From: JAIRQK01 sp047974135
Lineage (GTDB): Bacteria; Campylobacterota; Campylobacteria; Campylobacterales; Campylobacteraceae
Length of the DNA stretch: 20,225 bases
NCBI GenBank assembly: GCA_047974135.1
Contig: JBKECC010000005.1
Coordinates: 1 to 20,225, forward strand
Reading direction: 5' to 3'
Below the pieces are notes generated by a model. That model made no database searches, had not been told where the DNA came from, and worked only from the letters and a program-made list of their open reading frames with translations. The translations under genes and the position numbers were made by a program. This document shows, one piece after another, positions 1 to 7,773 of the stretch (positions are counted from its first letter, which is position 1; each line of letters begins with the position of its first letter).

Positions 1-1
1 A

Positions 2-931
2 ATTGCCATTGCTGCCCTTGGAAGTGATACTGGTGGAAGTATCAGACAACCTGCTGCATTTTGTGGTTGCGTTGGATTAAAACCAACTTATGGAAAAGTT
101 AGTCGTTATGGGCTTGGGGCATATTCAAGCTCACTAGATCAAATAGGACCAATAACACAAAATGTTGAAGATGCAGCTATTTTGTTTGATATTATCGCAG
201 GACATGATGAAAAAGATTCTACAAGTGCAAATATGACTCATGTGCCAACCGCTCCAAATTTAGACCCAAATAAAAAATTAAAAATCGCTGTTATAGAAAA
301 CTTTTTAAATGAAGCAAGCATAGAAGTTAAAACTGCTATGCAAAATGCTATAGACGAGATGAAAAAGTTTGGTCATGAGATAGTTTATAAAAATCTAGCT
401 GATTCAAAGTACGATGTTGCAGCTTATTATGTTATATCAACAGCGGAAGCTAGTGCAAACTTTAGCAGATACGATGGCGTGAGATACGGAAGAAGAGTTG
501 AGAGTGAACACTTAAAAGATATGTATCTAAAGACTAGAAGTGAAGGTTTTGGAGATGAGGTTCAAAGAAGAATACTCCTTGGAACCTTTGTACTTAGTAG
601 TGGATACTACGATGCTTACTACATCCAAGCTCAAAAAGCAAGACATTTAATCAAGCAAAACTTTGAAAATATTTTAAAAGATGCAGATTTGATATTTTCA
701 CCAGTTGCTCCAACTCCAGCTTTTAAATTTGGTGCGATTACAAATCCGCTTGATATGTATTTAAGCGATATATATACAATTGGTATAAACTTAGCAGGGC
801 TTCCAGCTATCTCGATACCTCTTGGACATTCAAAGGAAAAATTGCCAATTGGCGGGCAATTTATAGCAAAAGCGTATGATGAGCAAACTTTGCTAAATGG
901 TGCGTTTAGCCTTGAGAAAATATTAAATTAA
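2..931 (+). CDS. gatA: Aspartyl/glutamyl-tRNA(Asn/Gln) amidotransferase subunit A, 5'-truncated by the window edge
   Basis: GatA is the amidase subunit of GatCAB. It releases ammonia from glutamine so that mischarged Glu-tRNA(Gln) or Asp-tRNA(Asn) can be amidated. The frame is open from base 2, so the coding region enters the window from the left; an internal TTG at 182 is not the start. The first visible residues carry the amidase-signature block GSDTGGSIRQPA, in which the serine after the double glycine is the family's acyl-enzyme nucleophile. This is followed by the conserved CGCVGLKPTYG and VSRYGL segments and, near the end, the GLPAISIPLG and LPIGGQFIA motifs. About 309 residues are visible; full GatA is about 450, so the N-terminal third with the catalytic lysine and cis-serine lies outside. 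The gene ends 15 bp before guaB, and the two are probably cotranscribed. Confidence 0.96.
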   Translation: MAIAALGSDTGGSIRQPAAFCGCVGLKPTYGKVSRYGLGAYSSSLDQIGPITQNVEDAAILFDIIAGHDEKDSTSANMTHVPTAPNLDPNKKLKIAVIENFLNEASIEVKTAMQNAIDEMKKFGHEIVYKNLADSKYDVAAYYVISTAEASANFSRYDGVRYGRRVESEHLKDMYLKTRSEGFGDEVQRRILLGTFVLSSGYYDAYYIQAQKARHLIKQNFENILKDADLIFSPVAPTPAFKFGAITNPLDMYLSDIYTIGINLAGLPAISIPLGHSKEKLPIGGQFIAKAYDEQTLLNGAFSLEKILN

Positions 932-946
932 AAATAAGGAAAAAAA

Positions 947-2398
947 GTGAAAATTCGTTCAAAAACGTTAACATTTGAAGACGTACTATTAGTACCAAAA
1001 TACTCAGAAGTTTTACCAAAACAAGTTGATGTAACAACAAAACTAACACGTAAAATCGCCCTAAATATGCCTATAGTATCAGCTGCTATGGATACAGTTA
1101 CAGAGCACCGTGCTGCTATTGTTATGGCAAGACTTGGAGGCATTGGTATAATTCATAAAAACATGGATATAGAGTCTCAAGCAAGAGAGATAAGAAGAGT
1201 TAAAAAAAGCGAGAGCGGTGTTATCATCGACCCAATCTCTATAGGACCAAAAGCAAAAGTGCAAGACGCACTTGATATCATGGCAGAGTATAGAATTTCT
1301 GGTGTTCCTGTTGTTGATAAAGATTATATATTGATAGGAATTTTAACAAATAGAGATTTGAGATTTGAGACAGATTATACTAAAAAAGTAGAAGATGTTA
1401 TGACAAAAGCTCCTCTTATTACAGCTCCAAAGGGAATTAACCTTGATGATGCTGAAAAGATTTTCCAAACAAATAAAGTAGAAAAACTCCCAATTGTTGA
1501 TAAAAACGGAAAACTTGAAGGTTTGATAACTATCAAAGATTTGAAAAAACGCCAAGAATACCCACATGCAAACAAAGATGAGTTTGGAAGACTTCGTGTT
1601 GGTGCTGCTATTGGTGTCGGTCAATATGACAGGGTGGAAGCTTTAGTAAAAGCTGGTGTTGATGTTTTAGTTCTTGACTCAGCTCACGGTCACTCAAAAG
1701 GCATAATTGATACAGTAAAAGAGATAAAAGCAAAATTTGACGTTGAATTAATAGCAGGAAATGTTGCAACTCCTGAAGCAGTTGAAGCTTTGGTTGAAGC
1801 TGGAGCTGATGGTGTAAAAGTTGGAATTGGACCAGGAAGTATTTGTACAACAAGAATAGTTGCAGGCGTTGGCGTTCCTCAAATGTCAGCTATTGATGAG
1901 TGTTCAAAGGCTGGCAAAAAACTTGGAGTTCCTATAATCGCCGATGGTGGTATAAAATACTCAGGCGATGTTGCAAAAGCATTAGCTGCTGGAGCAAGCT
2001 CTGTTATGATAGGAAGCCTGCTTGCTGGAACCGATGAGAGTCCGGGAGAACTTATCATATTTCAAGGAAGACAGTATAAAACATATCGCGGTATGGGAAG
2101 TATCGGTGCTATGAGTAAAGGAAGTACAGATAGATATTTCCAAGAAGGAACCGCTAAAGATAAATTGGTTCCAGAGGGAATTGAAGGACGTGTTCCATAC
2201 GTTGGTACAATTAAAAACGTAATTCATCAGATGATTGGTGGACTTCGCTCGTCAATGGGTTATGTTGGTGCAAAAGATATAGAAGCTTTTCAAGAAAGAG
2301 CAGAATTTGTTGAAATTACAGCTGCTGGACTTAAAGAGAGTCATGTTCACGATGTTATAATCACACAAGAAGCACCAAATTATAGAATCAAAGATTAA
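947..2398 (+). CDS. guaB: Inosine-5'-monophosphate dehydrogenase
   Basis: GuaB oxidises IMP to XMP with NAD+, the rate-limiting step of guanine nucleotide synthesis in the cytoplasm. The protein is 483 residues, the normal bacterial length. The order is an N-terminal barrel segment (LTFEDVLLVP), two CBS domains at about residues 90-205, then the rest of the TIM barrel. The catalytic loop GPGSICTTR puts the nucleophilic cysteine at residue 300. The flap RYFQEG and the VPEGIEGRVPY segment are present. The start is GTG at 947, with an AAGGA ribosome site about 6 bases upstream and an N-terminus (MKIRSKTLTFEDVLLVP) that aligns with the family from the first residues. It follows gatA by 15 bp and is separated from metX by 35 bp that contain one copy of the TTTACATGTAAA palindrome. 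Confidence 0.98.
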   Translation: MKIRSKTLTFEDVLLVPKYSEVLPKQVDVTTKLTRKIALNMPIVSAAMDTVTEHRAAIVMARLGGIGIIHKNMDIESQAREIRRVKKSESGVIIDPISIGPKAKVQDALDIMAEYRISGVPVVDKDYILIGILTNRDLRFETDYTKKVEDVMTKAPLITAPKGINLDDAEKIFQTNKVEKLPIVDKNGKLEGLITIKDLKKRQEYPHANKDEFGRLRVGAAIGVGQYDRVEALVKAGVDVLVLDSAHGHSKGIIDTVKEIKAKFDVELIAGNVATPEAVEALVEAGADGVKVGIGPGSICTTRIVAGVGVPQMSAIDECSKAGKKLGVPIIADGGIKYSGDVAKALAAGASSVMIGSLLAGTDESPGELIIFQGRQYKTYRGMGSIGAMSKGSTDRYFQEGTAKDKLVPEGIEGRVPYVGTIKNVIHQMIGGLRSSMGYVGAKDIEAFQERAEFVEITAAGLKESHVHDVIITQEAPNYRIKD

Positions 2399-2401
2399 GT
2401 A

Positions 2402-2413
2402 TTTACATGTAAA
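2402..2413. repeat. TTTACATGTAAA palindrome, guaB-metX gap
   Basis: A perfect 12-bp palindrome that begins 3 bp after the guaB stop codon and lies 20 bp before the metX GTG. It fills about a third of this 35-bp gap. It is one of 14 copies of the TTACATGTAA core in the window; its function is unknown. A single copy has no loop and so cannot make a stable hairpin, which favours a protein-binding site over a terminator. Confidence 0.9.
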
Positions 2414-2433
2414 GAAAAATACAAAGGAAGTTA

Positions 2434-3543
2434 GTGAAATTACAAAGAAAAATTGAACATTTTAACACTCCTTTGTATTTAGAGAGCGGGCGACTTTTAG
2501 AGAGTTATGATTTAGCCTATGAGACTTACGGAGAGTTAAATAGTGGTAAATCAAACGTTATAGTTGTTTGTCACGCACTAACTGGCTCAGCTCACGCTGC
2601 TGGAAGATATGAAAATGAGAGTAAAGCTGGCTGGTGGGATCCACTCATTGGCGATGAAAAAGTTATAGATACAAGAAAGTATTTTGTCATCTGTGTAAAT
2701 ATACTTGGAAGCTGTTACGGCTCAACAGGACCAATGTCAATAGATCCAAAAACAAAAGAGCCTTACCGTTTAAAATTTCCAGTTTTAACAATCAGTGATA
2801 TAGTAAAGGCCCAGCATAATCTCTTTATAAAGCTTGGTATTACAAAGGTTGAAGCAATTATTGGCGGAAGTTTAGGAGCTATGCAAGCACTTTGTTTTTC
2901 TATAGAATATCCTGAATTTGCAAAAAAAATTATTCTATTAGCTGGCACTTACGCAACTTCTCCTTGGGCTATCTCTTTTAACAAAGTAGCTATGGAAGGC
3001 ATAAGAAGTGATCCAAAATTTAACAATGGCTTTTATGAAAAAGACGATTTAAAAGAAGATGGACTTTTAGGACTTGCACTTGGCAGAATGGCTGGACATA
3101 TAAGCTTTTTATCTCCATACTCAATGAGACAAAAATTTGATAGAAACTATGTTGATACAGATGGTTTGTATGAACTTTTTGGTAGATTCCAAGTTGAAAA
3201 ATATATGGAGTACAACGGATATAACTTCTCTAAAAGATTTGATCCATTAAGCTATCTTTACATTATTAAAGCGATGAATATCTTTGATGCAGCTAGAAAT
3301 TACAAATCACTTGGTGAGTCGCTAAACTTTATAAAAGCAAGAGTTACATTAATATCTTTTAGTGGTGATTTACTATTTTTACCCGAAGAGATGGAGACTA
3401 TACACGACACACTCTGCCAAATTGGAAAAAGCTCCTTGGTTGATTATCACTGTGTTGATAGCAACTATGGGCACGATGCATTTTTGGTTGAATACGATAA
3501 ATTTGATAGATACTTAACAAAAGCACTAAAAGAAGAGGTTTAA
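2434..3543 (+). CDS. metX: Homoserine O-acetyltransferase (MetX family)
   Basis: An alpha/beta-hydrolase-fold acyltransferase that activates homoserine with acetyl-CoA for methionine synthesis by direct sulfhydrylation. The protein is 369 residues, typical of MetX. Conserved blocks include HALTGSAH, WWDPLIG, the long GSCYGSTGP loop and the nucleophile elbow GGSLGAMQAL with Ser146. Asp312 in FSGDLLFLP and His347 in YGHDAF complete the catalytic triad. The start is GTG at 2434 behind an AAGGAAG ribosome site. It is followed after 3 bp by xseB. Some MetX homologues use succinyl-CoA instead of acetyl-CoA; the acyl donor cannot be decided by eye here, so the name rests on family membership. Confidence 0.94.
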   Translation: MKLQRKIEHFNTPLYLESGRLLESYDLAYETYGELNSGKSNVIVVCHALTGSAHAAGRYENESKAGWWDPLIGDEKVIDTRKYFVICVNILGSCYGSTGPMSIDPKTKEPYRLKFPVLTISDIVKAQHNLFIKLGITKVEAIIGGSLGAMQALCFSIEYPEFAKKIILLAGTYATSPWAISFNKVAMEGIRSDPKFNNGFYEKDDLKEDGLLGLALGRMAGHISFLSPYSMRQKFDRNYVDTDGLYELFGRFQVEKYMEYNGYNFSKRFDPLSYLYIIKAMNIFDAARNYKSLGESLNFIKARVTLISFSGDLLFLPEEMETIHDTLCQIGKSSLVDYHCVDSNYGHDAFLVEYDKFDRYLTKALKEEV

Positions 3544-3546
3544 AAG

Positions 3547-3744
3547 ATGGAGAAAAAAGCAACATTTGAAGAGAGATTAGAAAAAGCAAAAGTTTTACTA
3601 GAAAAATTAAGTGATCCTACTCTGAGCTTAGAAAAAAGCATGGCTTATTATAAAGAAGGTATAAGCATTTTAAAAGAGGCTTCAGTGATGCTAGAGAGTG
3701 CAAAGCAAGAGTTTGAAATTTTAAAAGATGCAAAAAATGACTAA
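3547..3744 (+). CDS. xseB: Exodeoxyribonuclease VII small subunit
   Basis: A 65-residue protein with the XseB signature TFEERLEKAKVLLEKLSDPTLSLEKSMAYYKEGISILKEA, a helical hairpin that wraps the long coiled coil of XseA. The complex degrades single-stranded DNA to oligonucleotides from both ends. No xseA is in the window. It starts 3 bp after metX and its last 17 bases overlap the next gene, so the three genes metX, xseB and the nitrilase-like gene are almost certainly one transcript. The length is slightly under the usual 70-80 residues but the core is complete. Confidence 0.92.
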   Translation: MEKKATFEERLEKAKVLLEKLSDPTLSLEKSMAYYKEGISILKEASVMLESAKQEFEILKDAKND

Positions 3745-4534
3745 GATAGCTGCTTTACAGCTTCCAACTCTTCCTATGAGCGAAGCAAAGCTCGATTACT
3801 ATTTAAGGATTTGCGCAAAAAACGATATAAGTTTAGTAGTTTTAGGTGAGTATGTACTAAATAGTTTTTTTAAAGAGTTAGAAAAAATCCCAGCAGCCAT
3901 GATAAAAGAGCAGACAAAACATAAGATAGAAATACTAAAAAATTTAGCAAAAAAACACAACCTAACTATAGTTGCTCCTATAGTTGTCTCAAAAAAAGAG
4001 GGATTTTTCAAAACAAACATAAGAGTAACCCCACAAGCTTCCTACTTTTATGATGCAAATTTTTTGATAAATTATAAACATTGGGATGAAGAGAAGTTTT
4101 TTGTACATGAAAACAAAGAGGTTGATATACCAGTTTTTACTCATGATGGTTTAAGACTTAGCGTTATTTTTGGCTTTGATGCTCATTTTGACACAATTTG
4201 GCAACAAGTTATGAAGAAAAAAATAGATATGGTTTTAATCCCAAGTGTTGGCACTTTTGATTCGCAACTAAGATGGCAAGAGTTACTAAAAACAAGAGCT
4301 TTTACAAATAATGTATATATTTTACGAGTAAACAGGATGGGAAGCTTTAAAGATGTAAATAGCTCATGGCACTTTTATGGAAATAGTTTTTTAATCTCTC
4401 CAAATGGTGAAATTGAAGCAAGTCTTGGAGACAAAGAGGAACTTCTAATCGCTGAAATTGATAGTCATTCTATAAATGAAGCACGAAAACTATGGGGTTT
4501 TAGAGCAAAACTAGCAAAGAAAGAGTTGCTTTAA
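3728..4534 (+). CDS. Carbon-nitrogen hydrolase (nitrilase) superfamily protein lacking the catalytic cysteine
   Basis: A 268-residue protein (259-265 if a later in-frame ATG at 3737 is the start) with the nitrilase-superfamily layout. It has an N-terminal strand IAALQLPT, Glu41 in the VVLGEYV block at the position of the family's catalytic Glu, and Lys117 in NYKHWDEEKFF at the catalytic Lys position. Normally an I-C-Y-D block with the nucleophilic cysteine follows; here it reads SVIFGFDAHF, with Gly149 at the cysteine position. The following block RWQELLKTRAFTNNVYILRVNR matches the family's post-nucleophile helix and strand. Two of the three catalytic residues are therefore kept and the nucleophile is missing, which predicts loss of ordinary amidase chemistry. 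The gene overlaps the end of xseB. My recollection is that Campylobacter relatives carry the same gene at the same place, so it is probably an ancient lineage feature and not recent decay. Confidence 0.85.
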   Translation: MQKMTKIAALQLPTLPMSEAKLDYYLRICAKNDISLVVLGEYVLNSFFKELEKIPAAMIKEQTKHKIEILKNLAKKHNLTIVAPIVVSKKEGFFKTNIRVTPQASYFYDANFLINYKHWDEEKFFVHENKEVDIPVFTHDGLRLSVIFGFDAHFDTIWQQVMKKKIDMVLIPSVGTFDSQLRWQELLKTRAFTNNVYILRVNRMGSFKDVNSSWHFYGNSFLISPNGEIEASLGDKEELLIAEIDSHSINEARKLWGFRAKLAKKELL

Positions 4535-4597
4535 ACTTAACAAAGTAGCAAATGAATTTCATTTTAATTAATAATTTATTTTTTAGTTAACATTGTG

Positions 4598-4603
4598 TAG
4601 TAT
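4598..4603 (+). promoter_or_regulatory. Possible -10 box (TAGTAT) of the DUF805 gene
   Basis: The 113-bp gap 4535-4647 precedes an isolated gene. TAGTAT preceded by TG is the best -10 candidate, 44 bp before the start codon. No convincing -35 is visible, as is usual for housekeeping promoters in this phylum. The block TTTAGTTAACAT just upstream (4582-4593) recurs before ttdA. Confidence 0.3.
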
Positions 4604-4647
4604 TCCATTTTGATTTTATCAAAACAAATTTACATTTTGGAGGATTT

Positions 4648-5022
4648 ATGGAAGCTTTTAACACATACTTTGTTGATGTGATAAAAAACCGTTATGTTGA
4701 CTTTAATGGTCGTGCTACAAGAAGACAATACTGGATGTTTGTACTATTTAACTTAATAGTTCAAGTTGTTGTTGGTTTTGTTGCAGGTTTAATTGCTGGC
4801 ATATTTAATGCGCCAACTTTATCAATGATTATATTAGTTATTCTTTGTTTAGCTCTTCTTTTACCAAGCTTGAGCATTGCGGTTAGAAGACTGCACGATA
4901 CAAATAAAACAGGTTGGCTTTTGCTTTTATGCTTAATCCCAATAGTTAGTTTAGTTTTAATTTATTTCTTTGTTATACCAAGTGATGAAGGTAGTAACAA
5001 ATATGGTGAACCAAGCGTATAA
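4648..5022 (+). CDS. DUF805 family inner-membrane protein
   Basis: A 124-residue protein matching the DUF805 (YhaH/YhaI-like) family. It opens with YVDFNGRATRRQYWMFVLFN, the family's F-x-GRA-x-RR-x-[YF]-W signature. Hydrophobic segments follow at about residues 30-52, 57-78 and 89-108. The loop RRLHDTNKTGW (about 80-90) and the C-terminal S-D-E-G-x-N-K-Y-G-E-P end are also characteristic. The function of the family is not known. The ribosome site GGAGG lies 7 bases before the ATG. The gene is alone, with its own upstream gap and a strong inverted repeat just downstream, and is convergent with the cytochrome genes. Confidence 0.9.
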   Translation: MEAFNTYFVDVIKNRYVDFNGRATRRQYWMFVLFNLIVQVVVGFVAGLIAGIFNAPTLSMIILVILCLALLLPSLSIAVRRLHDTNKTGWLLLLCLIPIVSLVLIYFFVIPSDEGSNKYGEPSV

Positions 5023-5033
5023 TTTGTGAGTTT

Positions 5034-5065
5034 ATTCTTTACATGTAAGGTTACATGTAAAGAAT
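5034..5065. terminator. Perfect inverted repeat built from two palindrome copies; probable bidirectional terminator
   Basis: Two copies of the TTACATGTAA palindrome sit head to tail around a central GG. With their flanks they make a perfect 15-base inverted repeat: the left arm 5034-5048 pairs with the right arm 5051-5065, leaving 2 unpaired bases (about 4-6 in a real hairpin). A short T run, TTTT at 5065-5068, follows on the + strand. On the - strand the arm is followed by the complement of 5029-5034, which is A-rich and not a clear U tract. It lies between convergent genes, 11 bp after the DUF805 stop and 12 bp before the cytochrome stop, exactly where a shared terminator belongs. A second 6-bp stem (5072-5077 with 5084-5089) overlaps the cytochrome stop. 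Confidence 0.75.
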
Positions 5066-5077
5066 TTTAAAGAGCTT

Positions 5078-6283
5078 TTATTTAAGCTCAGTAGTAAAAG
5101 TACCTACTGGATATTTTTTCAAAAATATAGGATCTTTTAGCTCTATCATCTTTGCCATCTTTTCGCTAATCAATCTATAATTTGCTTCTATATTTACTGC
5201 ATTTACACCCTTTGGCTTATCAAGTGTAAACTTCTTCTTCTCATAAGGTTTTAATCTTGAATCGCCTTTAATGCTTGTAGCCAAATATGGAAGTGTCTCA
5301 ACCCCTTTTTTATCAGCAAATGTTGCTCCAAGTATAATTTTTCCTCTTTGAATATCAGTTCCGTTATATTTAAATATTACATCTATTTCGATACTTCTAT
5401 CTCCAAAACCTGAAGGTGCATTGTGAGGGGTTAAGTTTTCTACCTCGACATCAACTTTACTTCCTAAATCTGTAACCTTAAAGCTTAGAGTATCTTTCAT
5501 GATATTGCTATTTCTTGCACTTGCAAAGAGATGAGAGCGAATATCTCTTATTTTTGGTCTAATGCCCTCTCTTACTATCATAGGAGCGATAATCTCTTTT
5601 CTTGAAGAGCTCATATGACAATCAGCACATTTTTCCGTACTACCAGATTGCATAAATTCTTCGCCAGTTGCATAGAGTTTAACACCATTGTCATTTACAC
5701 CACCAAAGTGGCAAGCCATACAAAGTTTATTTGAATTTACAAAATGATCTCTTTGTTCTGATTTATGATAACCAGCTCTTCCGTCATCTTCAAAAGGTCC
5801 AAGTATAACACCTTTTGTATTCCACTCAACAGCTTCAAAGCCTCTCATTTTCATATTATTTGATTCATGAAGTTTATCAACACTGTGACAGATATAGCAA
5901 CTTATACCACTTTTTATTCTCTCGTCTTCAACTGAGTTTGCAACATCTTTGATTTGACTTGTCTCTAAATGCAGTGCATTAGCTAAATCGTAAGAAGTTT
6001 TATCTTCTATTGTTTTTATAGTCATTTTTGGATTATGACATTGTGCACATTTAACCAAGGTTGCATCTTTTGATTCGTAATTTGATAAGCTTATATAATC
6101 AACAACGGCAGCATATAAAGGATTACTATCATAATGTGATTTTGAGTGCCACGTAGTTCCCCAATCTGTCGCTTGTTCTTTGTGACAGGTTAGACACGGT
6201 TTAGGATTAGAAAATTTTTCCAAATAAGCACTATTTGCAAATAGACAGGTTGTAAAAAGAGAAAATATAAAAAATCGTAACAT
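5078..6283 (-). CDS. Exported pentahaem c-type cytochrome (cytochrome c554-like), downstream paralogue
   Basis: A 401-residue protein with a Sec signal peptide (hydrophobic residues 2-16, likely cleavage after LFA or FANS). Five CXXCH haem-binding motifs follow, at residues 30-34, 79-83, 129-133, 188-192 and 219-223. The N-terminal 230 residues resemble the cytochrome c554/multihaem cytochrome family, with conserved W-x-x-S-x-H-Y-x-x-N-P-L-Y after haem 1. The C-terminal 170 residues hold no haem and look beta-rich. They contain NLTPHNAPSGFGDR, a motif of the kind N-x-T-x-H-x-x-P-[ST]-G found after the haem domain of many multihaem cytochromes. It should act in the periplasm in electron transfer; the partner and substrate are unknown. 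Its GGAAG ribosome site is 7 bases before the ATG. It is 122 bp downstream of a close paralogue (6406-7614). Confidence 0.88.
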   Translation of the reverse strand: MLRFFIFSLFTTCLFANSAYLEKFSNPKPCLTCHKEQATDWGTTWHSKSHYDSNPLYAAVVDYISLSNYESKDATLVKCAQCHNPKMTIKTIEDKTSYDLANALHLETSQIKDVANSVEDERIKSGISCYICHSVDKLHESNNMKMRGFEAVEWNTKGVILGPFEDDGRAGYHKSEQRDHFVNSNKLCMACHFGGVNDNGVKLYATGEEFMQSGSTEKCADCHMSSSRKEIIAPMIVREGIRPKIRDIRSHLFASARNSNIMKDTLSFKVTDLGSKVDVEVENLTPHNAPSGFGDRSIEIDVIFKYNGTDIQRGKIILGATFADKKGVETLPYLATSIKGDSRLKPYEKKKFTLDKPKGVNAVNIEANYRLISEKMAKMIELKDPIFLKKYPVGTFTTELK

Positions 6284-6317
6284 TTTAATCTTCCATTAAT
6301 AAATTAAGAGAAACTCT

Positions 6318-6323
6318 ATTTTA
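6318..6323 (-). promoter_or_regulatory. Possible extended -10 box (TGATAAAAT) for the downstream cytochrome gene
   Basis: Read on the - strand, TAAAAT preceded by TGA lies 34 bp before the start of the 5078-6283 cytochrome. This is typical for a phylum whose main promoters rely on the -10. The rest of the 122-bp gap 6284-6405 is extremely AT-rich, with no other recognisable site. It suggests the second cytochrome gene has its own promoter in addition to read-through from the first. Confidence 0.4.
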
Positions 6324-6405
6324 TCAGTCAAACTGTTAAATAAACTTTAAAATATATAAATTAGACTAATTAAAAAAATAGTTTTAAAAAATTATTTATT
6401 AAAAA

Positions 6406-7614
6406 TTATTTCGTTTTTATAGTTTTTGTAAAAAACAAAAAGCTCTTATTTAAATTTGTGTCATCAAGCCCAATCAATTTATACAACTCCTTGCTTATGA
6501 GTCTATAACTTGCGTTAATATAAATTTCATTTGAATTTTGAGGCTTTGCAAATATTAGCTCTATTGTGTCATAAGGCAATAACCTTGTATCGCTTGCTAA
6601 TTTTCTTGCAACATAAGCAACAGTCTTTTGACCCTTTTTATCTGTGTAAGTTGTGCCAAATATGTAATTTTGTGTATTAATTGTTTCACCATCTTTTTTG
6701 AATTCCACAACTAACTCTATAACTCTATCAGCAAACCCAGTTGGTGCTTTATGTGGTGTCAAATTTGAAACTTGTATTATTAATGAGTTCTTTTCTATCT
6801 TATGTGTTATATCAAGAGTTTCTTTTAAGATTTCACTATTTCTTGCTCCGCCAAAAGCGTGAGATTTTATATCTCTTAAAATAGGTTTTGTTACTCCATC
6901 ATCCAAACCTTCAGCCACAACGCCTTTTTTTAATGTTTTCATGTGACAGCTAATGCAGCTTTCACTTTGATTTGTTAATCTATACTCTTTACCAGTTTCA
7001 TAAATGTCCAATTTAAAATAGTTTTGGCTTGTATCATGGCAAACCATACACAATTTATCAGAATTTATAAAATGTTCTCTTTTTTGTGAAAGGTGAAATC
7101 CTCCGCCATCTCTCTCGTCACTTCCATAAGGACCATACATAATGCCAAGAGATCCCCAAGAAATCTTCTCATATCCATTTAAAGATCTATTTTTGTTATC
7201 AATTTTATCAACATTGTGGCAGATATAACAGCTTATACCATGCTCTAAAGCAGTATCATTTAGAGAGTCTTGAACCTCTTTTGTTGTTTTGCTCTCAACT
7301 TTAAACGCACGAGAAAGCATAAAAGATTGATCAACATTTTTAATACTCATTCTTGGATTATGGCACTGCCCACAAGATACCAATGTTTCTTCAACACTAC
7401 TATATCTCTCTTTTGCTACAAAATTTACCATGGCTTTATATAGAGGATTTTTATCATAATGTGAGTTTGAGTGCCAAGATTTACCCCAATCATTTTGTGT
7501 TTCAGTGTGACAGGTAAAACAGTAAGAAGGATCTGAGTATTCTTCAGGAATGGCTTCATTTGAAGCAAATAAAAAGATAGAACACAAAAGAAACAGCAAA
7601 GGTAATCTACACAT
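6406..7614 (-). CDS. Exported pentahaem c-type cytochrome (cytochrome c554-like), upstream paralogue
   Basis: A 402-residue protein with a signal peptide (hydrophobic residues 4-17, likely cleavage near FAS). Five CXXCH motifs lie at residues 32-36, 81-85, 129-133, 189-193 and 220-224, the same number and spacing as in the neighbour at 5078-6283. Shared blocks include W-x-S-x-SHYDxNPLY, CxQCHNPxMxIK, HGISCYICH or SGISCYICH, and the C-terminal TPHxAPxGFxDR segment. The pair therefore arose by duplication and then diverged considerably. The start codon is supported by AGAGGA 8 bases upstream on the - strand. It diverges from the aminotransferase gene across a 159-bp gap. No reductase, quinol oxidase or maturation gene is adjacent to indicate its donor or acceptor. 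Confidence 0.88.
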   Translation of the reverse strand: MCRLPLLFLLCSIFLFASNEAIPEEYSDPSYCFTCHTETQNDWGKSWHSNSHYDKNPLYKAMVNFVAKERYSSVEETLVSCGQCHNPRMSIKNVDQSFMLSRAFKVESKTTKEVQDSLNDTALEHGISCYICHNVDKIDNKNRSLNGYEKISWGSLGIMYGPYGSDERDGGGFHLSQKREHFINSDKLCMVCHDTSQNYFKLDIYETGKEYRLTNQSESCISCHMKTLKKGVVAEGLDDGVTKPILRDIKSHAFGGARNSEILKETLDITHKIEKNSLIIQVSNLTPHKAPTGFADRVIELVVEFKKDGETINTQNYIFGTTYTDKKGQKTVAYVARKLASDTRLLPYDTIELIFAKPQNSNEIYINASYRLISKELYKLIGLDDTNLNKSFLFFTKTIKTK

Positions 7615-7700
7615 TTGTTATCCTCTGTTTTTAATTTATTATGAAACATTAAATATTAACATTTTTTCAAAACAATTGTATTAACCTTCGTCAATTGTCT

Positions 7701-7712
7701 TTTACATGTAAA
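7701..7712. repeat. TTTACATGTAAA palindrome in the divergent cytochrome-aminotransferase gap
   Basis: A perfect 12-bp copy 87 bp upstream of the cytochrome start and 61 bp upstream of the aminotransferase start. It ends 22 bp before the candidate -10 box at 7735, so it covers the -35 region of that promoter. This is a position where a bound repressor or activator would matter. Confidence 0.9.
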
Positions 7713-7734
7713 GGCTTATTTATCATATTTTAGA

Positions 7735-7740
7735 TAAAAT
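7735..7740 (+). promoter_or_regulatory. Likely -10 box (TAAAAT) for aminotransferase-murC-mutS2 transcript
   Basis: TAAAAT lies within a T-rich stretch 33 bp before the aminotransferase ATG, with TAAGG as ribosome site at about 7762-7766. It is the only clear promoter before a run of four nearly gapless genes, so it probably serves all of them. Confidence 0.45.
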
Positions 7741-7773
7741 CCTTTTCTTAAGCTATTAACTATAAGGCATTTT

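Noticed and set aside
182..931. A separate 249-residue gene starting at the TTG at 182
   Set aside because: The same frame is open to the window edge and the upstream part encodes the amidase signature, so this is an internal piece of gatA.
4550..4564. Inverted repeat AAATGAA-T-TTCATTT as terminator of the nitrilase-like gene
   Set aside because: The stem is only about 5-6 AT-rich pairs after allowing a loop and has no sustained T run; too weak to call in DNA of this composition.
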